Notes under the pieces: generated by a model
What the model saw: the letters and a program-made list of their open reading frames with translations, nothing else
Database searches by the model: none
Told to the model about the DNA's origin: nothing
Program-made: the position numbers and the translations under genes
Shown here: piece after piece, positions 9,789 through 18,274 of the stretch
How the letters are laid out: every line of letters begins with the position of its first letter
How positions within the stretch are numbered: position 1 is the stretch's first letter
Source of the DNA: an uncultured Desulfuromonadales bacterium
GTDB lineage: Bacteria; Desulfobacterota; Desulfuromonadia; Desulfuromonadales; Trichloromonadaceae
Length of the DNA stretch: 32,424 bases
Reading direction: 5' to 3'
Assembly (NCBI GenBank): GCA_945787465.1
Contig: CALZIZ010000080.1
Span: 1 to 32,424, forward strand

Positions 9789-11477
9789 TTAACCTTGCTT
9801 GGCGCGGGCCGCCAGGCGGATGGACAGCTCCTTGAGCTGTTTTTCATCCACCTCACCGGGGGCTTCAGACATAAGGCATGTGGCTTTCTGGGTTTTGGGA
9901 AAGGCGATGACATCGCGAATCGAATCGGATCCGGTCAGAATCATCACCAGGCGGTCGAGGCCAAAAGCGATGCCTCCGTGGGGGGGGGCTCCGAATTCGA
10001 GGGCATCGAGCAGAAAGCCGAACTTGGCCTGGGCCTCTTCCTCGTTGATTCCCAGCATGTTGAACATGCGGCTCTGGACCTGCTGGTCATGGATACGGAT
10101 GCTGCCCCCGCCGATTTCGGAGCCGTTGAGGACCAAGTCGTAAGCCTTGGCGCGCGCCTTGCCCGGTTCGCTGTCGAGCAGCTCGATATCCTCGTCAAGC
10201 GGAGCCGTAAAGGGGTGGTGGACCGCCACATGGCGGCGCTCCTCGCCGTCCCATTCGAGCAGGGGGAAGTCGGTGATCCAGGCGAAACGGTAGTCGCTCT
10301 TGTCGGCGAGACCGAGCTTCTGGCCGAGGTGGCCACGCAGGCGGCCGAGGGACTCATTGACCACCGAGGTTCTGTCGGCGCCGAACAGCAGCAGGTCGCC
10401 GACCTGTGCTTCGAGGGCCTGGTTGATGGCTGCCTTTTCTTCATCGGTGAAAAATTTGCCGATGGGCGACTGCCATCCTTCCTCGTTGACCTTGACGTAG
10501 GCAAGACCCTTGGCGCCGTAGATCTTGGTGAACTCCGTCAGGTCGTCCATCTCCTTACGGGAGAAACCGGAACAGCCCTTGGCATTGATCGCCTTGACAA
10601 CGCCCCCCTGGGAGACGGCGTCGGCGAAAACCTTGAAGCCGCAGCCTTCAACCAGCTCGGAGATTTTTTTCAGCTCAAGGCCGAAACGCAGATCAGGATT
10701 ATCGACCCCGTAGCGGTCCATGGCTTCGGCATAGGTCATGCGGGGCATGGGCAGAGTGAGTTCGACGTCGATTGTTTCTTTGAAAACCTTGGCGATCATC
10801 CCTTCCATGATCGAGATCACGTCATCGCGATCAACGAAACTCATCTCGCAGTCGATCTGGGTGAACTCGGGCTGGCGGTCGGCGCGCAAATCCTCATCGC
10901 GGAAACAGGGAACCAGGTAGTCGCGGGCCCCCTCGGGAGTGCTCTTGGTCAGCACCGGGGTCTCGATGTCGAGAAACCCCTGCTCGTCAAGGTAGTTTCG
11001 CACCGTGCGGGTGACCTTGTGGCGCAGGATCAGGTTCTGTTGAACATTGGTGCGACGCAGGTCGAGATAGCGGTGCTTAAGGCGCAGGTTCTCGGCGACG
11101 TCGGTAAATTCATCAAGCATGAAGGGCGGAGTCTTGGCCATGTTGAGCACCTTCAATTCACGGATCTCGACTTCGACTTCGCCGGTCTTCATTTTAGGGT
11201 TGACCGTCCCCTCGGGGCGGGGTGACACAACCCCCTTTATGGCGAGGACAAATTCGTTGCGCACGGCCTCCGCTTTTTTGTGGGCCGCGGGGTCGCGGTC
11301 AGGGTCCAGGGCCAACTGGATGATGCCGTCGCGATCGCGCAGGTCGATAAAAATCAGGCCACCGTGGTCCCTGCGGCGTTGCACCCAACCCATCAGGCAG
11401 ACGTCCTGGCCGATATTGGCGGCGGTTACCTGGCCGCAATAGTGGGTTCTTTTCCAGTCACCGAGCATGTCGTTCAA
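9789..11477 (-). CDS. aspS: aspartyl-tRNA synthetase
   Basis: Charges tRNA(Asp), and perhaps tRNA(Asn), with aspartate; class II, bacterial type. At 562 residues it has the N-terminal anticodon-binding OB fold ([22 protein letters not shown]), motif 2 ([18 protein letters not shown]), an inserted GAD domain (~residues 280-400) and motif 3 ([13 protein letters not shown]). I choose TTG at 11477 because GGAGG lies 8 bases upstream and the N-terminus [15 protein letters not shown] aligns with Geobacter-type enzymes; ATG at 11468 is the alternative. His38 in RRRDHGG replaces the Leu of discriminating enzymes, which suggests a non-discriminating AspRS working with GatCAB (inference). A consensus promoter and a palindromic leader precede it. 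Confidence 0.95.
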   Translation of the reverse strand: MNDMLGDWKRTHYCGQVTAANIGQDVCLMGWVQRRRDHGGLIFIDLRDRDGIIQLALDPDRDPAAHKKAEAVRNEFVLAIKGVVSPRPEGTVNPKMKTGEVEVEIRELKVLNMAKTPPFMLDEFTDVAENLRLKHRYLDLRRTNVQQNLILRHKVTRTVRNYLDEQGFLDIETPVLTKSTPEGARDYLVPCFRDEDLRADRQPEFTQIDCEMSFVDRDDVISIMEGMIAKVFKETIDVELTLPMPRMTYAEAMDRYGVDNPDLRFGLELKKISELVEGCGFKVFADAVSQGGVVKAINAKGCSGFSRKEMDDLTEFTKIYGAKGLAYVKVNEEGWQSPIGKFFTDEEKAAINQALEAQVGDLLLFGADRTSVVNESLGRLRGHLGQKLGLADKSDYRFAWITDFPLLEWDGEERRHVAVHHPFTAPLDEDIELLDSEPGKARAKAYDLVLNGSEIGGGSIRIHDQQVQSRMFNMLGINEEEAQAKFGFLLDALEFGAPPHGGIAFGLDRLVMILTGSDSIRDVIAFPKTQKATCLMSEAPGEVDEKQLKELSIRLAARAKQG

Positions 11478-11535
11478 GAATATATCCTCCAAAAAATAGA
11501 AAAGTTTTATACAGCCTGAATCCCGTTTCGATAGC

Positions 11536-11556
11536 AGAGAACAAAATTTGTTCTCT
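11536..11556 (-). promoter_or_regulatory. perfect palindrome in the aspS leader
   Basis: AGAGAACAAA and TTTGTTCTCT are exact inverted arms around a single central base. It lies about 30 bases downstream of the predicted -10 and 59 bases before the aspS start, so it would be in the 5' untranslated RNA. Flanking TCCCG/CGGGA (11521-11525 and 11557-11561) can extend the fold. It may be a hairpin or an operator. Confidence 0.5.
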
Positions 11557-11584
11557 CGGGAGCCGGCAGAAGGCCGAAGTGATA

Positions 11585-11614
11585 ATTATACAAACCCTTT
11601 TCGACCATCGTCAA
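11585..11614 (-). promoter_or_regulatory. sigma-70 promoter of aspS
   Basis: On the minus strand TTGACG, an 18-base spacer and a perfect TATAAT lie in the hisS-aspS gap. This makes aspS at least partly independent of hisS. Confidence 0.7.
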
Positions 11615-11631
11615 GGGATATCCCCGTTCGC

Positions 11632-12891
11632 TCAGGCGCCGTCCCGTCGCTGCAGTAGAATTAATTCGATATCGGCCAGGGGCAGTTCCTCCTGGGTGCC
11701 GCCATCCATGTCGCGCAGCACCGCCACCTGGCGGGCCAGTTCGTTTTCACCAAGGATCAACACCTGCCGGGCGTTGAACTTTCCGGCGCGGCGCAGCTGG
11801 GACTTGAGGCTTTTGCCCTCGTAATCCATCTCGGCCTGCATGCCCTGGCGCTGCAGTCGGGACATGAGCACGAAGGCGAGCTGCGCGGCCTCTTCGCCCA
11901 TGGCGGCCAGAAAGAGTTCGGGGCGTGGGGGCTGAACGCGTTTTTCGCCAAGCATCAGCACCAGCCGCTCGACGCCCATGGCAAAGCCGATTCCTGGCAG
12001 GGCTGGGCCCCCCAGGTCGCGGATCAGTCCGTCGTAACGGCCCCCGGCCGCTACCGCATTCTGCGCCCCCAGGCTGCCGGTGACCATTTCGAAGGCGGTT
12101 TTGGTGTAATAGTCGAGGCCGCGAACCATCCGGTCATTGACCGAAAAATCGATCTGCAGATCCTTAAGGTGGCGTTGAACCGCCGAAAATTGGTCATCGC
12201 AGCTCCCGCACAGGTGTTGGAGCACCGAAGGGGCCTGCCCGGTGGCCTCCTTGCAGGCCGGAACCTTACAGTCGAGCACCCGCAGCGGGTTCGATTCGTA
12301 GCGTCGACGACAGTCCGCGCACAGCGCATCGAGCTTGGATTTCAGGTAATCGAGCAAGGCGTTCCGGTAGCCTGGACGACACTCGGGGCAGCCCAGCGAG
12401 TTGATCTGAAGAGCGACGTCCTCGATGCCCACGGCCTCGAAGTAGTGGGCGAGCATGGCCAGAACCTGGGCATCGATCTTTGGGTCTTCGACACCGATGG
12501 CCTCGACGCCGATCTGGTGAAATTGGCGGTACCGACCTTTCTGGGGGCGTTCGTAGCGAAACATGGGGCCGGTATAGAAAAGTTTGGCGACGGGATCCTG
12601 CGAATAAAGCTTGTTCTGGATGAAGGACCTCATCACCGGCGCGGTTCCCTCGGGGCGAAGGGTCAGGGAATTGCCGCTTTTGTCCTCGAAGGTGTACATT
12701 TCCTTTTCCACGATGTCCGTGGTTTCGCCGATTGAGCGGCAGAAAAGTTCGGTCTTTTCGACCACCGGGACGCGGATCTCGGAAAAGCCGTAGGCCTTGA
12801 AAATCTTGCGCGCCTGTTCTTCGAGGAACTGCCAGGTCTCAATGTCGCCCGGCAGGATATCATTCATGCCTTTAATGCCTGTAATACTCAA
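11632..12891 (-). CDS. hisS: histidyl-tRNA synthetase
   Basis: Charges tRNA(His); class II synthetase, 419 residues, normal for bacteria (~420). Motifs seen are the N-terminal ITGIKGMNDILPGD, motif 2 (FRYERPQKGRYRQFHQIGVE), the HisA signature LDYYTKTAFE, and motif 3 (GIGFAMGVERLVLML). A C-terminal anticodon-binding domain covers the last ~95 residues. The start is TTG at 12891 with AAGGTGAGG 9 bases upstream; no ATG fits the conserved N-terminus as well. It lies 62 bases after the cyclase gene in the same direction. The Cys-rich stretch CPECRPGYR... CADCRRR is part of the family's insertion domain. Confidence 0.95.
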   Translation of the reverse strand: MSITGIKGMNDILPGDIETWQFLEEQARKIFKAYGFSEIRVPVVEKTELFCRSIGETTDIVEKEMYTFEDKSGNSLTLRPEGTAPVMRSFIQNKLYSQDPVAKLFYTGPMFRYERPQKGRYRQFHQIGVEAIGVEDPKIDAQVLAMLAHYFEAVGIEDVALQINSLGCPECRPGYRNALLDYLKSKLDALCADCRRRYESNPLRVLDCKVPACKEATGQAPSVLQHLCGSCDDQFSAVQRHLKDLQIDFSVNDRMVRGLDYYTKTAFEMVTGSLGAQNAVAAGGRYDGLIRDLGGPALPGIGFAMGVERLVLMLGEKRVQPPRPELFLAAMGEEAAQLAFVLMSRLQRQGMQAEMDYEGKSLKSQLRRAGKFNARQVLILGENELARQVAVLRDMDGGTQEELPLADIELILLQRRDGA

Positions 12892-12922
12892 CTGATTTTA
12901 CCTCACCTTGATTAGATTGTTT

Positions 12923-12948
12923 GCAACCGGCGCAGGAGTGTCGGTTGC
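12923..12948 (-). other. hairpin between the cyclase gene and hisS
   Basis: GCAACCG and CGGTTGC pair over 7 bp around a 12-base loop, 5 bases past the cyclase stop. There is no T run, so it would be a weak or factor-dependent terminator at best. Confidence 0.3.
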
Positions 12949-12953
12949 TTGAT

Positions 12954-14372
12954 TCAAATTCCGGATGGCTCTGGATTTTCCACGAGACCCTCGACCCGGT
13001 ACACGTCCACCGGCAGCTGCTTGCCCTTGAGCACCATAGGTTCCATCAGGGTCGCCTTGACCCAGGGGCCAACCTTCTCGTAGGTCGCCCCCGAGATCAG
13101 GACTTCGCCGGGGCTGGCGATGCCCTGCAGGCGGGCGGCCACATTGACATTGTCGCCGATCACAGTGTATTCCATTTTTGTCGCCGAGCCGATGTTGCCG
13201 GCGACCACCGGGCCGGTGTTGATGCCGATGCCCATGGCCAGGGAGGGCAAACCCCGGCTCTGCTGATGGCGGTTGAATGCCTCGACTTCGCGCTGCATGG
13301 CAAGCGCGCAGCGTACCGCCCTCAGGGGGTCGTCCCCCAGGGATACTGGGGCGCCGAACAGGGCCATCACCGAGTCGCCCATCAGCTTGTCGACCATGCC
13401 GTTGTTCTCAGATACGACCTGGATCATCCGGGTGAAATAATCATTAAGCAGCGACACGACCTCGGCTGGCGGCAGCCTTTCGGCAAGACCGGTAAAGCGC
13501 CGGATGTCTGAAAACAGGATGCTGACCTCTTTTTCTTCTCCCCCCAGGGTCAGTTGATCTTTATGCTTGAGGATCTCTTCAGCCAGGGGTTTGCTGACGT
13601 AACGTTCGAAGGTGTTACGCAAAAATTCCTTTTCCTGCAGGCTGATCGCCATCTGGTTGAAGGCGGTGGTCAGTACCCCCAGTTCGTCGCGGCGTTTGAG
13701 CTCGATGTGCTGATTGATCTGTCCTTCGCCAATGGCCCTTACCCCTCGGACCAGGGCATGCACAGGGCGCACGAAGATGCTCGCCAGGACAAAAGCAAGC
13801 AGGCTGCCCACCCCAAGGGCTGCAGCAGCCAATATCAGCAGGCGTCGGCGCATCTGGGCGATTTCCGCGTTGATCAGCTCTTCGGTCAGCCCCAGGTGTA
13901 TCTGACCAAGAAGGACAGGGTTTTTTGCCACCGAGAAGATCGGCACCTCCAGGTCAAGCAGGGAAACCCCGTCCAGGGCGGTGCGTACCACTCGATACCC
14001 TTCCTCAGCGGCCAGCGGTTGGGCGTCCGGAGCGGGGTCGAAACTTCTGCCGACCCTTGAGGTGTCGTCTGCTGCCCGGATGCGTCCCAGGTGGTCGACG
14101 ATCAGCGCATACCTTACGCCCGGAGATTTCCGGGCATTTTTGACGGCCGAAAAGAGATACAGGTCATCGCCGGTCAGCAGGGGGTCTTCGGCATTGAAGG
14201 CTATTCCGCGGGCGATGCCGAGCCCCTTGTCGATATTTTCCTTGATCAGGGTCTGGCGCATCTGCTGGCCGAGCAGCACCATGACTGCCAGCAGCAGGAT
14301 GCCTCCGAACAGGGCCAGCAGCAGGGCAAACCTGAAGCGCAGGCTGAAGATAAAGCGGATGCGTTCAGCCAT
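12954..14372 (-). CDS. membrane-bound class III adenylate/guanylate cyclase with HAMP domain
   Basis: Predicted to make cAMP (or cGMP) from NTP at the inner membrane. The 472 residues show TM1 (~12-34), a periplasmic sensor of ~140 residues, TM2 (~178-200), a HAMP linker (~200-255) and a class III catalytic domain (~275-455). Catalytic features seen are metal aspartate 289 in ILFSDIRRFTG, metal aspartate 333 in KLMGDSVMALFG with the preceding Lys, and the IGDNVNVAARLQ segment supplying transition-state Asn and Arg, so it looks active. It overlaps the TPR gene by 8 bases and is the third gene of the GGDEF-TPR-cyclase operon. The sensor ligand is unknown. Confidence 0.88.
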   Translation of the reverse strand: MAERIRFIFSLRFRFALLLALFGGILLLAVMVLLGQQMRQTLIKENIDKGLGIARGIAFNAEDPLLTGDDLYLFSAVKNARKSPGVRYALIVDHLGRIRAADDTSRVGRSFDPAPDAQPLAAEEGYRVVRTALDGVSLLDLEVPIFSVAKNPVLLGQIHLGLTEELINAEIAQMRRRLLILAAAALGVGSLLAFVLASIFVRPVHALVRGVRAIGEGQINQHIELKRRDELGVLTTAFNQMAISLQEKEFLRNTFERYVSKPLAEEILKHKDQLTLGGEEKEVSILFSDIRRFTGLAERLPPAEVVSLLNDYFTRMIQVVSENNGMVDKLMGDSVMALFGAPVSLGDDPLRAVRCALAMQREVEAFNRHQQSRGLPSLAMGIGINTGPVVAGNIGSATKMEYTVIGDNVNVAARLQGIASPGEVLISGATYEKVGPWVKATLMEPMVLKGKQLPVDVYRVEGLVENPEPSGI

Positions 14373-16845
14373 TGCCGAATTCCTTGATTTGCTTCAGTTT
14401 GCGCCGGGCCTTGTCGATATTCATGCGCGCCTTGTCATGGTCGGGCTGCAGGATCAGGACCCGGTCCCACAATGAGATGGCCTCTTCATACCGCCCCTGG
14501 GTATAAAATTCAATCCCTTTTAGGTACAGGCGTTGTTTATCCCCAGGCTGAAGGCCCGATTTTTTCAGCTCGGACAAGCGCTCCATCTCCTCGAGGGCCT
14601 TACGGTGGTAAGGGTCCATTGCGAGCAGTTTCTGCCAAAGAGCCCTGGCGCCTTCGATGTCCCCTGAAGCCAGGGCCTTTTTGCCCTGTCCCAGCAGTTC
14701 GCTTAATTGGCGGTCCATCCGCTGGTGGCCACGCTGCAGGCCCGCCAGGGCGTCTGGGTTGTCCGGGGCGGCATCGAGGATCTTCCGGTATGCGGCGAGG
14801 GACTCCTTGAGGTTTCCGGCTTCGAGAAGCTTTTCGGCGTTTGCCAGCTGCTGGCGGATCGAGCGGCCGGCCTGCTCCCTGATGTCCTGTTTTTCCTGCA
14901 GGGCCCAGGGGTTTTGCGGGTCCAGCCTCAGAACTTTTGCATATAGGGCCTCGGCCTGGCGGAAGTCCTCTTGTGCTGCGGCTTTGCGGGCAGCGTTCAA
15001 GAGGCGGTCAAGCCTGGTTTGCAGGACCTGCTCCAGGGCCTTCAGTTCCTGACGCACCCTGGGGGAGTCTTCTAGCTTCAGCGCCTGGTTGAAATGCCCG
15101 CGTCCTTCAGAGAAGCGGCCAGCGTCCCGGGCCTTGCGCCCTTTTTGCAAAAGGTCGGCGACTGTCGCATCGAGTTGGGCCTCGAGCGCCGTAAGGGCGG
15201 CACTGGCCCCTTGGTGGTTCGGGGCATGGGTGAGGGCCTGTTGCAGCAGGCTGCGGGCATCACGATAGCGGTGTCGGGCTTGCGCCCGGTGGGCCTGGGA
15301 AGTGGCCTCTTCGGCGAGTTGGAATCTGCGATTCTCAATGTCTTTCAGACCCTTCAGGGCCTCGGAGGTGTTCGGCGCAAGGGCGAGGGCTCGGTTCAGC
15401 GCCGCTTCGGCGGCTGAAAGTTTCCCTGTCTCCAGCAGTTTCAGGCCCTCAGCCAGGGCCAGGGTCAGGTCGTTTCTCAGCCTGGCCAATGCCTGTTGTT
15501 CAAGTTCGCCTCCCCCCGGAGAGTCGGGCACCAATTCAAGTCCATTGCGGACCAGTTCAAGGGCCTCGCCGGGGTGCTCGGCCTGCAGGGCTTGCCGGCT
15601 TTGGGTGAACCAGGTTTCTGCCTGGGCGCTCAGCATTGCCTCGGCCTCCTCAAGTCCTGTCCGGGCCCGCAATTCATCCGGCCGCAAATCCAGCGCTTGC
15701 TCGAAACGATGCCGGGCCTCAAGGGGATCCTTCTGCTCAAGCAGATTCTGGCCCTGGTCCAGCAGTTGCCGATAGGCACCTTGTTCGGCGGCGATCAGGT
15801 TGGCCGCGGCACTGCCAAGGGCGGGGTCGAGCTGCACGGCCCGGTTCAACAGGCTATAGGCGGCCTGGTATTCCTTGAGGGTCAGGTGGATTTTGCCGGC
15901 AAGAGCAAGGACCTTGGCTTCTGCGGCGGATTCACCGAGCAGCATAGAGAGGGTTTCAAGGGCGAGACGGGTTTTGCGCTGCTGCAACATGGTCAGTGCA
16001 GTGTTGTAAAGCATGGCCTGAATGCTCTGGCGGACTTCGCTTCGGGCCTTTGGGTAGGCCTGATTGAGTTTTTCCACCGATGCAACCAGTTGTCCCTGGG
16101 AATAATCGAGGTAACCCAGGTAATAGTCGGGCAGGGGGCTGGTCTGGTCGAGGGGGCGGGCTTTTTCAAATGCCTTCCGTGCTGCTGCATGGTCGCCATT
16201 TTCGAGCAGGCTGGTCCCCTGGTTCATGTGCAGGGCAAAGAGATACGCCCGGGTCGGCAGGTCGTTCGGGTCATGCTCCAGGTAGGTGGTGAAGTGGTTG
16301 AGGGCCAGGTCGTTACGGCCCTGCTTTGCATAAAGGTCTCCAAGCAGCCGGTGGACCTCCAGCCGGTTCGGAGCGAGCTCAAGCACTCGCTGAAAAAGCC
16401 CGGCAGCCTCATCGAGAGCCTGGTTGTCGAAAGCCCCGAGCGCCAGGTTGAAGTAGGCGTCAGCAAGGGGGTAAAGGTCGGGGGAGTCCAGGGCGCCGAG
16501 TTCTTCGGCTCTGTCGAGATAGAGCAGAGCGCTGTCGTAATCGCCGGTCCGGGTCAGGGCGAGGCCCAGGTTGTAGTTTGCCTCGATGGAGTCGGTGAAA
16601 GCCGGGTAGGCACGCCTGAATTCGACAATCGCCTCCTGGTCTTGTCCCTCAAGCAGCAGCGTCACCCCGAGAAAATAGTGCAGCGGCAGGTTGTCCGGAT
16701 CGACAGCCAGGGCGGCATGGTAGCGCTGGATCTGGAGGTTGGCCGTGCTTGGGGCAGGGGGGGCGGCATTCTGAGCGGGTGCGATGTCCGGAAGGAGGAT
16801 CGTCATGCCGCAGAGGATGGCCACGACGATGGTCCTCAGGCTCAT
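14365..16845 (-). CDS. exported TPR-repeat protein, 826 aa
   Basis: A long TPR solenoid with an N-terminal signal peptide (residues 1-24, ending APAQN) and no other membrane segment, so probably periplasmic. TPR units begin near residue 40 (LHYFLGVTLLLEGQDQEAIVEF) and recur to the C-terminus (YLKGIEFYTQGRYEEAISLW). At least ten are recognisable, and the middle section is more helical and degenerate with many AL/LEE repeats. The start ATG overlaps the GGDEF gene stop as ATGA, and the end overlaps the cyclase start by 8 bases. It could be a scaffold or ligand sensor for the membrane cyclase; that is inference from the operon. Confidence 0.85.
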   Translation of the reverse strand: MSLRTIVVAILCGMTILLPDIAPAQNAAPPAPSTANLQIQRYHAALAVDPDNLPLHYFLGVTLLLEGQDQEAIVEFRRAYPAFTDSIEANYNLGLALTRTGDYDSALLYLDRAEELGALDSPDLYPLADAYFNLALGAFDNQALDEAAGLFQRVLELAPNRLEVHRLLGDLYAKQGRNDLALNHFTTYLEHDPNDLPTRAYLFALHMNQGTSLLENGDHAAARKAFEKARPLDQTSPLPDYYLGYLDYSQGQLVASVEKLNQAYPKARSEVRQSIQAMLYNTALTMLQQRKTRLALETLSMLLGESAAEAKVLALAGKIHLTLKEYQAAYSLLNRAVQLDPALGSAAANLIAAEQGAYRQLLDQGQNLLEQKDPLEARHRFEQALDLRPDELRARTGLEEAEAMLSAQAETWFTQSRQALQAEHPGEALELVRNGLELVPDSPGGGELEQQALARLRNDLTLALAEGLKLLETGKLSAAEAALNRALALAPNTSEALKGLKDIENRRFQLAEEATSQAHRAQARHRYRDARSLLQQALTHAPNHQGASAALTALEAQLDATVADLLQKGRKARDAGRFSEGRGHFNQALKLEDSPRVRQELKALEQVLQTRLDRLLNAARKAAAQEDFRQAEALYAKVLRLDPQNPWALQEKQDIREQAGRSIRQQLANAEKLLEAGNLKESLAAYRKILDAAPDNPDALAGLQRGHQRMDRQLSELLGQGKKALASGDIEGARALWQKLLAMDPYHRKALEEMERLSELKKSGLQPGDKQRLYLKGIEFYTQGRYEEAISLWDRVLILQPDHDKARMNIDKARRKLKQIKEFGNG

Positions 16846-18218
16846 GGAGTTTGGATCTCCCGGGCTCCCCGGATAACATTGCGCACCTTTTTGCCTTCAT
16901 ACATGGCGCGGTCGGCCAGATCGATCATGCCACGTTTGTCGGTGGCGTTTTCAGGGAAGGTCGCGTAGCCGACGGTGCAGGTGAGGCGGGCATTGATGCC
17001 GTCTTCCGCCAAAAAGAGATGCTCCGCGATAGAGCTGCGGATTCTTTCGGCCACCACCGCTGCTCCCTGCGAGTCGGTTTCGACCAGCAGGGCGGTAAAC
17101 TCATCGCCGCCGTAGCGAAAAACAATGTCGACTTCGCGAACGCACTTCTGCAGCAGTACGGCGATCTCTTTAAGGGAATGGCTGCCGGCAAGATGGCCGT
17201 GGGTGTCGTTGACTTCCTTGAAGTGGTCGACGTCGATGAAGACCAGGGCAAATTCAAGGCCGTAACGTTCGGAACGGCGGATTTCCTGATTGAGAACGAT
17301 CTGCAGGTAGCGGTAGTTGTAGAGGCCGGTCAGATCGTCGGCATAAATCAGATCGCGGGCTCCCTGGTAGCGGTAGGCGTTTTCAAAGCCCAGGGCTGTC
17401 TGTTCAAAGAGAAAGGAGAGGTTGTCCTGGGGGATGGGCCGGGAAAAGTCTTTTTTAACGGGATTGAACAATACCAGGGCCCCCTTGATTTTCTTTTCGC
17501 AGCGCAGGGGCAGCAGGCAGACTGATTTCACGTTTTGGGGCCAATCGGGCGTCGGCGAAAGTTGCTTGTCGCTCAGATGGCAGATGCCGGCAAGACCCTT
17601 GAGGTTCGGCAGCAGAGCCTGCGCGAGGGTCAGAGCCTCGGCTTCATTCTGGCCTTCGGCACCGACAAGGCGGGAGATCTTGTTTTTCTCCAGCAAAAAG
17701 CCGAAACCACGGCCCTCGCTGCCGATTTCCTGAAGCAGGGTGGCGGTGGCCAGGGGCAGCAGACGGTCGATCTCCAGCATGGAGGCGAGATTCTGGCCCT
17801 TTTGAAACAAGCGGATCTGGGTCTTCAGCAGCAGGTTTTCATCGAGCAGGCGCCGTTGTTCAACACAGGTACGGACCAGGTGGCGGAGTTCTTCAGGGTC
17901 GAAGGGTTTGATCAGGTAGTCCCGGGCGCCGCTTTTGAGGGCCTGGATCGCTGTTTCGAGCGTGGCATGGCCGGTGGCCAGAATGACCTCCGGTGGGTTG
18001 TCGATGGCCCTGGCCAGGCGCAAAACCTCGAGCCCGCAGAGCCCGGGCATGACCATGTCGGTCAAGACCACGTCGACCCCGCCCTTGCTCAGTCGGGCCA
18101 ATGCTTCATCCCCGGAAGAAACCGCTTCGACATGGTAGCCATCCTCGCTTAACAGTTCTGCATAGAGGCGGCGAAAAAATAATTCATCGTCCACAACCAA
18201 GATGGTGGGCTTCTTCAT
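16842..18218 (-). CDS. REC-GGDEF response regulator, probable Hypr cGAMP synthase (GacA-like)
   Basis: A response regulator with a dinucleotide cyclase output, 458 residues. REC domain ~1-120 (VVDDE acidic pocket, Asp54 phosphoacceptor in VLTDMVMPG, K in LIKPFDPEEL). A GAF-like middle region spans ~150-285. The GGDEF domain is ~295-450 with intact YGGDEF and an RxxD inhibitory site (REVD) five residues upstream. Residue 346 is Ser in GHLAGSHSL, where canonical diguanylate cyclases have Asp (GHxxGD). This is the substitution that defines Hypr enzymes such as Geobacter GSU1658 (Ser347), which makes 3',3'-cGAMP. The start at 18218 is chosen over 18314 because GGGAG lies 9 bases upstream and MKKPTILVVDDE begins the REC domain. 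It is first of three overlapping genes. Confidence 0.9.
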   Translation of the reverse strand: MKKPTILVVDDELFFRRLYAELLSEDGYHVEAVSSGDEALARLSKGGVDVVLTDMVMPGLCGLEVLRLARAIDNPPEVILATGHATLETAIQALKSGARDYLIKPFDPEELRHLVRTCVEQRRLLDENLLLKTQIRLFQKGQNLASMLEIDRLLPLATATLLQEIGSEGRGFGFLLEKNKISRLVGAEGQNEAEALTLAQALLPNLKGLAGICHLSDKQLSPTPDWPQNVKSVCLLPLRCEKKIKGALVLFNPVKKDFSRPIPQDNLSFLFEQTALGFENAYRYQGARDLIYADDLTGLYNYRYLQIVLNQEIRRSERYGLEFALVFIDVDHFKEVNDTHGHLAGSHSLKEIAVLLQKCVREVDIVFRYGGDEFTALLVETDSQGAAVVAERIRSSIAEHLFLAEDGINARLTCTVGYATFPENATDKRGMIDLADRAMYEGKKVRNVIRGAREIQTP

Positions 18219-18274
18219 TCCGGGTTTCTCCCTGTTGATTTGACCTGGAAGGCTAGCAAAATCGCTTGGTTCTG

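Noticed and set aside
15496-16968. 490-residue plus-strand ORF over the TPR gene
   Set aside because: Antisense to a TPR protein with signal peptide and overlapping neighbours; repeat-derived open frame.
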